Shown here in pieces: positions 53,872 to 60,282 of a stretch of DNA of 64,000 nt. How positions within the stretch are numbered: position 1 is the stretch's first letter; every line of letters begins with the position of its first letter. Where the stretch lies: NCBI RefSeq assembly GCF_049340185.1, contig NZ_JBMPPC010000002.1, positions 496,001 to 560,000 on the forward strand, written 5' to 3'. Below the pieces are notes generated by a model. That model searched no databases and had not been told where the DNA came from. It saw only the letters and a program-made list of their open reading frames with translations. The DNA is from Undibacterium sp049340185. Lineage in GTDB: Bacteria; Pseudomonadota; Gammaproteobacteria; Burkholderiales; Burkholderiaceae_D. The position numbers and the translations under genes are program-made.

Positions 53872-53910
53872 GAAAATATTACATCGCTCCCGGAGAAGCA
53901 CAATATTTTC
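53872..53910. other. Inverted repeat upstream of PEP-CTERM gene
   Basis: GAAAATATT (53872-53880) and AATATTTTC (53902-53910) are perfect inverted arms with a 21-nt spacer. They lie in the 326-bp gap between the TolA-like stop and the PEP-CTERM start. They could be a terminator of the first gene or an operator of the second; no other signal is clear in the gap. Confidence 0.4.
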
Positions 53911-54067
53911 TATTTTTAATAATTTAAAAAAACAACTATAAGCCTTATTAATCAGCATCTTGAGTGGTCATCATGCACATGGGTACGGTTCGTGCTATTG
54001 CACTGACTTGTCCCTCACCAGACACTCGCAGATTCATTCCGGGGGATCAATTTCATCAGGAGCTTAC

Positions 54068-54727
54068 ATGAAGAACCCGACTCAACTGATTAAACATTGC
54101 GGCATTGCAATGGCAGCGACTTTCTTATTCTGTACATCGGCATACGCCAATATCATCGCAATCACGGGCAACATACAATGGATTCTGCCGCCGGCAAGTG
54201 TGGTCACAAATTCCGGGCTGGAAAACAATAAAACCGCATTCCTGTTTAAAGAGCAAATGAGCTATTTGCTCGGCGGCAATGCACTGGTCAATATCTCCAC
54301 GCCAGGTTTTTATAACAGTAACGGCAGTCTGAGTGGAGGCGCAGTTCCTGCAGGCACCACCATCGATAGCTATTATTATCATGCTGACCCGGTCGGTAAC
54401 GCGTCGACCAACAACCAAAGCTATTCTGGCACCATTACATTTGATACCGACGTGCTGGGAATTGATGTACTGGATGGCGGACTCAGTGCCACTAACTTCC
54501 TGGGATTTTTTGGCACCTTGTATTCCAACAGCGGACAAGGGTTTGAACTCGGCGGACCAGACACTATCACGCTGTCTGCCGACCGCAGAACAATTACTGT
54601 GTTTAATTTGGCCAATTCAGCTGCTGACGATTTCCGCGTTATCACGGCAGTACCTGAGCCTGCATCGATCGCTTTGTTATTTTTAGGCCTGACAGGACTT
54701 GCGCTGAGTATGCGCAAAAAATCCTAG
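54068..54727 (+). CDS. PEP-CTERM sorting domain protein
   Basis: The product is 219 aa. A signal peptide (CGIAMAATFLFCTSAYA) leads to a secreted body rich in Asn, Ser, Gly and Thr, without recognised domains. The C-terminus is a clear PEP-CTERM signal: VPEPASIALLFLGLTGLALSMRKKS (PEP motif, hydrophobic helix, basic tail). Such proteins are processed by an exosortase (EpsH/XrtA type) and exported to the surface or exopolysaccharide matrix. No exosortase gene lies in the window. ATG 54068 has AGGAG upstream; the frame is open 36 codons earlier, but the signal peptide fits this start. Confidence 0.9.
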   Translation: MKNPTQLIKHCGIAMAATFLFCTSAYANIIAITGNIQWILPPASVVTNSGLENNKTAFLFKEQMSYLLGGNALVNISTPGFYNSNGSLSGGAVPAGTTIDSYYYHADPVGNASTNNQSYSGTITFDTDVLGIDVLDGGLSATNFLGFFGTLYSNSGQGFELGGPDTITLSADRRTITVFNLANSAADDFRVITAVPEPASIALLFLGLTGLALSMRKKS

Positions 54728-54844
54728 ATCTGGCTCTTATCTCTCGTCTGTTGTATCTTGCGTCAGATCTCGCTTATGCTAGATCTGACAAATTCTCAGA
54801 CGCCCATAACGAACTTGGCATTGTTTTTAGCCCAGACACGATCG

Positions 54845-55324
54845 TCACTTCTCAGACGAAACCCTGGAGAAGATTGAAGTAATAACGACATCCGAGGAGC
54901 GACGAACTCCTGGCTTTGCTGGTGGCTGGAACTTCGCCGCCTCCGCAGCGGTCTGAACCGTGATCAGATTCAGGCGATCATTATCAACTCGCACCTGCTT
55001 CCGAGAAACGGCTCCAACCTGAATTGCAAGACCGGACTCCAGTGTGGTCGCTTCCAGCTCTCCAGATTCCAGCCACTTATAAGTGCCTGCAGACTTATTG
55101 TTCGGCATAGTTAACTGCCAGGTGTTGGAATTGGTAAACTCAAGCAATCCACTCCCATCAAAATGCTGTGGTGCAAGCGTTGTTCCATCCACAATTCTCA
55201 CCAGAGTCATATGACGCCACCGCCCGACCAACAAAGATTGAGGCGACGTCTGGTCTTGCGAAATAGCAGGCTGCGCCACGGCTAGCAAGGCAAGACAAAT
55301 GAGAAAGTTGCGTTTCGACTTCAT
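54845..55324 (-). CDS. Small secreted protein, possibly lipocalin-like
   Basis: The product is 159 aa. It has a signal peptide (FLICLALLAVAQPAIS) with probable cleavage after AIS. The mature part begins LLVGRWRHMTLVRIVDGTTL and continues as short beta strands (GSGLLEFTNSNTWQLTM, AGTYKWLESGELEATTLESG, VRVDNDRLNLITVQT), which recalls lipocalin-like one-domain proteins. I do not recognise the family. TAGGAG precedes the ATG. It is convergent with the PEP-CTERM gene. Confidence 0.7.
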   Translation of the reverse strand: MKSKRNFLICLALLAVAQPAISQDQTSPQSLLVGRWRHMTLVRIVDGTTLAPQHFDGSGLLEFTNSNTWQLTMPNNKSAGTYKWLESGELEATTLESGLAIQVGAVSRKQVRVDNDRLNLITVQTAAEAAKFQPPAKPGVRRSSDVVITSIFSRVSSEK

Positions 55325-55380
55325 ATTGACTCCTAAATTAACTGGCCTAGTACAGAGGTTATAGAACAGCCTCCATTACA

Positions 55381-55540
55381 TCAAGAAAACGCTGAGAAGT
55401 CTGGCTTTCTTTTTATAAAAAACGTCATGAATGCTTCTTTGGTTTCTGGTGCTGTCAGCATTGTGCAGAAGTATTTATTTTCATCACCAAACTTCGCACA
55501 ATTTCATCATGCCAATTGTCTCTCGTTCAATTTTTGCTTA
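55381..55540 (-). pseudogene. Degraded 3' fragment of an enoyl-CoA hydratase gene
   Basis: The fragment matches the 3' end of the enoyl-CoA hydratase gene at 57909 on the same strand, by eye at roughly 80% over about 120 bp. Translated it ends GDENKYFCTMLTAPETKEAF...KRKPDFSAFS, against GEENKYFRTMLTAPEAKEAF...KRKPDFSQFS in the intact gene. One base is missing just upstream (after a segment like NWHDEIV against NQHEAII), and homology fades beyond about 55540. Similarity continues some 15 bp past the stop codon (GAACAGCC). It lies between the secreted protein and livM and accounts for most of this 320-bp gap. Confidence 0.85.
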
Positions 55541-55644
55541 TATAAATACACGCGACTTTTTTTGCTTTCTGAGCATTTCAACACGTATTGACGCGCTACT
55601 CTTTCGCAAGTTATCGCGACTAAAAGATTACTGCCATCCTAATA

Positions 55645-56808
55645 CTAAGCATCCTCGTGCTTTGGAGACGGCCACAAGCCCGCCGGTCGATTCAGCATAA
55701 TTAATACCAAGGCCGATCCGAGCAATAATTGACGTAACACTTCTGCGGGCATCAAAATCTGTCCGAATAAAACATGTTGTAGGGGATTAACAATGTGACG
55801 CAAGATCTCAGGTAGCACTGTAAGAATCAAGGCTCCTAATATTACGCCAGGAATGTGTCCCATCCCGCCCAAAATCACCATGGACAGTACTGAAATCGAC
55901 TCGGTTAGCGAGAATGACTCTGGCGATATATAGCCCTGAAATGCGGCAAACATTGCCCCTGCGACACCACCAAAGGAAGCACCCATCGTGAATGCCAGCA
56001 GTTTGATTTTGCTGGTATTTATTCCCATCGCCCTGGCAGCGATTTCATCTTCTCGGATCGCAACAAAAGCGCGACCTAGACGTGAATTTTGCAAGCGCAC
56101 GGTTACAAAAATGATCCCGATGCACAGTGTTAGAAACAGAAAATAGTAGGCATTTACTGACGGCATCGAAAAATTTCCCAAGTACACAGTGGCGTTAGAA
56201 CCAGCCTGGCCGTGTAGCGATACGCCAAAAATCCGGATTGGATCGATCATGTTGATCCCTTTCGGGCCATCCGTGATGTTGACCGGGTTGTTGAAATTAA
56301 TGATCAAGATACGGATAATTTCACCAAAACCGAGTGTCACGACTGTCAGATAATCGCCACGCAACTTGAGCGTGGGAGCACCGAGCAAAATGCCAAAAAA
56401 ACCCGCCAATGCGGCACTGAGCGGAACGATAAACCAGACAGACAAATGAATACCGTTTTGGGCGACTTCTGATCCGAAAATGACTATCAAGAAATTCCCG
56501 ATAGCTGGGTAATGACTTACCAACGACTCCAGCACCACCGCAAATTGTGGTGATGCCAGCAAACCGCTCATATATGCGCCTAGCGCATAAAAAGCGATAT
56601 ACCCCATGTCAAGCAGACCAGCAAATCCAACGACAATATTCAGCCCTAGCGCGAGCATAATATATAGGAGGGCAAAGTCCATTACCCGCACCCAGGAATT
56701 ACCAAAGTTGGAGGCGACAAACGGAAAGATCACCATAACGATCCCGATCAAGGCCAGACGCGTATAAATTTTTTGGGGATTACTGCTCGTATCAAAATAA
56801 TTAGTCAT
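55645..56808 (-). CDS. Branched-chain amino acid ABC transporter permease, LivM type (orphan)
   Basis: The product is 387 aa with about ten membrane helices. LivM landmarks are ALGAYMSGLLASPQF, GAPTLKLRGDYLTVVTLGFGEIIRILIINFNNPVNITDGPKGI, RLGRAFVAIREDEIAARAMGINTSKIKLLAFTMGASFGGVAGAMFAAFQGYISPESFS and ILGGMGHIPGVILGA. It forms half of the membrane channel of HAAT-family importers. LivH, the two ATPases and the binding protein are absent nearby, so the partners must be encoded elsewhere. Only a weak ribosome site is visible. The end of its gene borders the enoyl-CoA hydratase fragment. Confidence 0.9.
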   Translation of the reverse strand: MTNYFDTSSNPQKIYTRLALIGIVMVIFPFVASNFGNSWVRVMDFALLYIMLALGLNIVVGFAGLLDMGYIAFYALGAYMSGLLASPQFAVVLESLVSHYPAIGNFLIVIFGSEVAQNGIHLSVWFIVPLSAALAGFFGILLGAPTLKLRGDYLTVVTLGFGEIIRILIINFNNPVNITDGPKGINMIDPIRIFGVSLHGQAGSNATVYLGNFSMPSVNAYYFLFLTLCIGIIFVTVRLQNSRLGRAFVAIREDEIAARAMGINTSKIKLLAFTMGASFGGVAGAMFAAFQGYISPESFSLTESISVLSMVILGGMGHIPGVILGALILTVLPEILRHIVNPLQHVLFGQILMPAEVLRQLLLGSALVLIMLNRPAGLWPSPKHEDA

Positions 56809-57008
56809 GGCTAACCGGGTTCAAGTCCAAAGAGCGGCATTCCATTTAGCGCAAAGCAATATTTGGTTTACTATCGTTTGCTTAATTAAGTCATTTTTTC
56901 TCTTACTGTTGAAAGCCTTTTCTGCTCGTAAGTAGTTTACTTATTACTGCCATCAAACTAAGCGCCCATCAGCTTGAATGCATTGACCGAACCAACGTGG
57001 GTATTCGA

Positions 57009-57629
57009 TTATTCCGGGTGACAGCTAAGACTTGCATAGCGGGCAGCAACAGGGCCGGGACACCTAAAATGAGCCGCGCCACGCATATGAAATCGCAGGC
57101 AATCGCCCTGCGTTAAACGATATTCCGTGCCATCTATTTTCAATTCAAGTACGCCATCCAGCATCCACAAATGTTGCTCTGTGCCATACACGATAGGAGC
57201 ATCGTAGGTAACAACACCACCCGCTGGTAGCACGATCTCGACCATCTCTATTTTAAAATCGCGCGACGGAGGAGAAACAATTCGTCGATGAAAGCCGGAT
57301 TCTGGGTCAACCCAAATTGGCTGTGAACTGTACGGAATAAAGCTTGCAAGTTGCGGTTCAACGCCTGCGAGTAGTCGTGACATGCTGATCCCGTAGACCG
57401 CACATAACTTACCAAGTAAGCTTGCCGTCGGGCTGGTTTCTCCACGCTCAAGGCGCGATAAAGTAGCGCGACTAATGCCACTCGCAACGGCAAGTCCGTC
57501 GAGTGAATGGTTGTGCTCAGTTCGCAAACTAGCGAGCCGGAGCGCAAGTCGCAACTCCATCGAGCTAAGCAATTCCGAGGCAGTGGACTCTGGAATATTG
57601 GTAAAAGTGTTGACAGTTTTATTTCTCAT
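57009..57629 (-). CDS. XRE-family regulator with C-terminal cupin domain
   Basis: The product is 206 aa. The HTH is LRLASLRTEHNHSLDGLAVASGISRATLSRLERGETSPTASLLGKLCAVYGISMSRLLAG (about 28-90) and the cupin domain is at about 110-200 (VVTYDAPIVYGTEQHLWMLDGVLELKIDGTEYRLTQGDCLRFHMRGAAHF). Such regulators bind a small ligand in the cupin and control a neighbouring gene, here perhaps livM (inference). No ribosome site precedes ATG 57629. TATATT lies 6-11 nt before it, so a leaderless mRNA is possible; otherwise Met24 (57560) could be the start. A strong palindrome covers the start codon. Confidence 0.85.
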   Translation of the reverse strand: MRNKTVNTFTNIPESTASELLSSMELRLALRLASLRTEHNHSLDGLAVASGISRATLSRLERGETSPTASLLGKLCAVYGISMSRLLAGVEPQLASFIPYSSQPIWVDPESGFHRRIVSPPSRDFKIEMVEIVLPAGGVVTYDAPIVYGTEQHLWMLDGVLELKIDGTEYRLTQGDCLRFHMRGAAHFRCPGPVAARYASLSCHPE

Positions 57630-57658
57630 ATTTGAGAATATAATTCAAATATGAGAAA
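57622..57658. promoter_or_regulatory. 14-bp perfect inverted repeat over the XRE-cupin start codon
   Basis: TTTCTCATATTTGA (57622-57635) and TCAAATATGAGAAA (57645-57658) are perfect inverted arms with a 9-bp spacer (GAATATAAT). The ATG of the regulator lies within the left arm, and the spacer contains a -10-like TATATT on the - strand. This fits an autoregulatory operator covering the promoter. Confidence 0.75.
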
Positions 57659-57842
57659 AATACCACCATTTTTAATGTATAAACTGACAATCCCAATTTT
57701 GTTTATAAAACCTACATTGAGACAAATCTGCTCAGACTTAGAATTAATTCAGATGCAAGCACGCCAAGACTCTATGAAATCCCGGAGATATACGCATCAA
57801 AAATAATCAATACTCCAGATCAGTTGAATTTTGTCGCATAAA

Positions 57843-57866
57843 AAAGTCCGCAATCATGCGGACTTT
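57843..57866 (-). terminator. Rho-independent terminator after enoyl-CoA hydratase
   Basis: AAAGTCCGCA and TGCGGACTTT form a 10-bp stem with a 4-nt loop. On the - strand it is followed by a T run. It is 43 nt past the gene's stop. Confidence 0.86.
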
Positions 57867-57908
57867 CAAGCAAACACTGCCATCTCTTACGAAACAGCCA
57901 TCATTAGA

Positions 57909-58679
57909 TCAAGAAAACTGTGAGAAGTCAGGTTTACGCTTTTGAAAAAATGCCATGAATGCTTCTTTGGCTTCTGGCGCTGTCAGCATTGTGCGGAAGT
58001 ATTTATTTTCCTCGCCCATCTTCGCAATAATGGCCTCGTGCTGATTGCCTTTCATTAAGCGTTTGGTTGCGCGGATGGACGCTGCCGGCAAGGCGACTAA
58101 TTTAGCGGCTTGTTTCTGTGCGTATGGCAGCAATTCGTCTAAAGGCAATACCTTGTTGACGAAGCCGATCTCGTAGGCTTCTTGAGCGCTGAATGCTTCG
58201 CCTAGCATTAATTTTTCTGCTGCACGCTGGTAGCCAACGATTTGCTGGAAAATCAGGCTGGACGCGAATTCAGGGCATAAACCTAATTGCGTGAATGGCA
58301 TTGACAGTTTGGCGTTATCGGCCAGATATACCATGTCGCAATGCATGAGCAGAGTCGTGCCGATACCGACTGCGGCACCAGAGACTGCGGCGATTACTGG
58401 CTTACTGGTGTGACTCAATGCGTGCATGAATTGATAAACGGACGGCACGCCTTGTTGCTCTGCGGTGGCGTTTTTCATGAAATCTTCGAGGTCGTTACCG
58501 GCAGTAAAAATCTCGGGCCTGCCGCTAATCAGGATTGCGCGTACGGCAGTATTGTCCTCTGCCGCGGTAATTGCGTCCGCCATCGCCTGATACATCACGG
58601 TGGTGATGGCATTTTTCTTTTCCGGACGATTAAAAGTAATCGTCAAAACGCCATTCTCTATTTGGGTCAAAATATCCAT
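57909..58679 (-). CDS. Enoyl-CoA hydratase/isomerase family protein
   Basis: The product is 256 aa. The crotonase fold is clear: LTITFNRPEKKNAITTVMYQAM, then the oxyanion-hole motif AILISGRPEIFTAGNDLEDF and VIAAVSGAAVGIGTTLLMHCDMVYLADNAKLSMPFTQLGLCPEFASS. The Glu normally catalytic in hydratases is replaced at one position (LCPEFASS resembles isomerase-like members), so the reaction could be hydration or double-bond isomerisation. CAGGAG precedes the ATG. It lies downstream of the thiolase but is separated from it by a terminator and repeats. A broken copy of its 3' end lies at 55381. Confidence 0.9.
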   Translation of the reverse strand: MDILTQIENGVLTITFNRPEKKNAITTVMYQAMADAITAAEDNTAVRAILISGRPEIFTAGNDLEDFMKNATAEQQGVPSVYQFMHALSHTSKPVIAAVSGAAVGIGTTLLMHCDMVYLADNAKLSMPFTQLGLCPEFASSLIFQQIVGYQRAAEKLMLGEAFSAQEAYEIGFVNKVLPLDELLPYAQKQAAKLVALPAASIRATKRLMKGNQHEAIIAKMGEENKYFRTMLTAPEAKEAFMAFFQKRKPDFSQFS

Positions 58680-58775
58680 GTGATCTCCTGAGTTTTGATT
58701 AAATTTATGCTGTACAGATTATGCTGGAATTTGCTGAATCAAGCTGACTATCCATTTTTTGCTCGATTGATCAAT

Positions 58776-58811
58776 AAAAAACCGCACAGAAAATTTCATA
58801 TGCGGTTTTTT
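58776..58811 (-). terminator. Hairpin terminator between thiolase and enoyl-CoA hydratase genes
   Basis: AAAAAACCGCA and TGCGGTTTTTT form an 11-bp stem with a 14-nt A/T-rich loop. A/T runs flank both sides. It lies about 260 bp after the thiolase stop and 100 bp before the next gene's start on the - strand. Confidence 0.75.
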
Positions 58812-58835
58812 TGTTTGCATCGGGATTTGGAAATA

Positions 58836-59070
58836 CTGAGACAGAGTAGCGAGCGACTCAAGGTTCAGTTGAGAAGCGCAGCTGTACGAAAGTACGGTGA
58901 GCATCGCCGACTGAAGATTGCGTCGCGCAGTAGCTGAATCAGAGTAGCGGAAGCTTTGAGTAAGTGTAGCGACCGGCTCAAGGTTTAATCGAGAAGCGCA
59001 GGCGTACTTTAGTACGTTGAGCATCGCAGGTAAAAATTGAGTTGCGCAGTAGCTTAATCAAAGTCTTCCA
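58836..59070. repeat. 120-bp tandem repeat (two copies) with conserved hairpin
   Basis: Copies begin at about 58836 and 58956. The segments around 58861 and 58981 are in exact 120-bp register for 50 bp, then shift by one base. Shared blocks are GAGAAGCGCAG, GTGAGCATCGC/TTGAGCATCGC and GCGCAGTAGC. Each copy has a hairpin with a tetraloop: TGTAC-GAAA-GTACG in copy 1 and CGTAC-TTTA-GTACG in copy 2, where a T-G pair is replaced by C-G. An open frame over the repeats is not considered coding. Confidence 0.8.
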
Positions 59071-59071
59071 T

Positions 59072-60268
59072 TTACATACGTTCGAAAATGCCTGCTGCCC
59101 CCATGCCGGTACCAACGCACATCGTCACCATGCCGTACTTCAGATTATTGCGATGCAAAGCATGGATCGTGGTCGCAGAACGGATAGCGCCAGTCGCGCC
59201 CAGCGGATGGCCGAGAGCAATCGCGCCGCCCATAGGATTGACTTTAGCTGGATCGAGACCGAGGTCTTGTACCACGGCCAGAGACTGTGCTGCAAAGGCT
59301 TCGTTCAGCTCAAACCAGTCGATCTGATCTTGGGTAATGCCAGCAGCACGGCAGGCTGCCGGAATCGCTTCTTTAGGGCCGATACCCATGATTTCTGGTG
59401 GCACGCCGCGTACAGCGAAGGACGCGAAACGTGCCAGCGGAGTCAGGTTGAATTGCTTCAAGATTTTTTCACTGACCAGAATCAGTGCGCCAGCGCCGTC
59501 CGACGTTTGCGAGCTGTTACCTGCAGTCACACTACCTTTGTTTGCGAACACTGGGCGCAGTTTTGCTAAGCCTTCCAAGGAAGTATCTGGGCGTGCACCT
59601 TCGTCACGGCTGACGGTACGGGTTTTTAATTCGATTTCGCCAGTCAACAGATTTGGCACGCGGTCAATGATGTCAACCGAGGTAGTTTCTGCGTCAAAGT
59701 AACCCGCGTTTTGCGCAGCGATGGCACGTTGATGAGATTGCAGGGCAAACGCATCTTGCGCTTCACGCGAGACTTTCCATTGTTGCGCGACCTTCTCTGC
59801 CGTCAGACCCATGCCGTAAGCCATACCGACGTTTTCATCTTTCAGAATCGCCATGTTCATGGATGGGTTGTTACCCATCATTGGTACCATGGACATCGAT
59901 TCAACACCGCCTGCGATCATGACATCGGCCTGACCGACGCGGATACGATCTGCCGCCATTGCAACTGCCGTGATACCGGATGCGCAATAACGATTGATGG
60001 TGACGCCACCAATCGTATTTGGCAAACCTGCCAGTAACACGCCCATACGAGCGAGGTTCAGACCTTGCGGACCTTCTGGGAAAGAGCAACCGATGATGGC
60101 GTCTTCTGCGAGTTTTGGATCGAGGTTAGGTACTTGAGCAAATGCAGATTGCAATACGCGCACCAGCAGATCGTCAGGACGTGTATTACGGAACATGCCG
60201 CGACCAGATTTGCCGATCGGGGTACGAGTTGCTGAGACGATGTAAGCGTCTTGAAGTTGTTTAGTCAT
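59072..60268 (-). CDS. fadA: Acetyl-CoA C-acyltransferase (3-ketoacyl-CoA thiolase)
   Basis: The product is 398 aa. It performs the last step of beta-oxidation, thiolytic cleavage of 3-ketoacyl-CoA. The nucleophilic Cys is in INRYCASGITAVAMAADRI. NEAFAAQSLAVVQDLGLDPAKVNPMGGAIALGHPLGATGAIRS holds the catalytic His, and the C-terminal CVGTGMGAAGIFE holds the second Cys. It starts 14 nt after the FadN-type gene stop, so both are made from one transcript. The tandem repeat region begins immediately after its stop. Confidence 0.94.
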   Translation of the reverse strand: MTKQLQDAYIVSATRTPIGKSGRGMFRNTRPDDLLVRVLQSAFAQVPNLDPKLAEDAIIGCSFPEGPQGLNLARMGVLLAGLPNTIGGVTINRYCASGITAVAMAADRIRVGQADVMIAGGVESMSMVPMMGNNPSMNMAILKDENVGMAYGMGLTAEKVAQQWKVSREAQDAFALQSHQRAIAAQNAGYFDAETTSVDIIDRVPNLLTGEIELKTRTVSRDEGARPDTSLEGLAKLRPVFANKGSVTAGNSSQTSDGAGALILVSEKILKQFNLTPLARFASFAVRGVPPEIMGIGPKEAIPAACRAAGITQDQIDWFELNEAFAAQSLAVVQDLGLDPAKVNPMGGAIALGHPLGATGAIRSATTIHALHRNNLKYGMVTMCVGTGMGAAGIFERM

Positions 60269-60282
60269 GTTGTGTACTCCGA

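Noticed and set aside
58719..59024. 102-codon frame on the - strand over the 120-bp repeats
   Set aside because: Its similarity between halves is only the nucleotide repeat; it also crosses the terminator hairpin.
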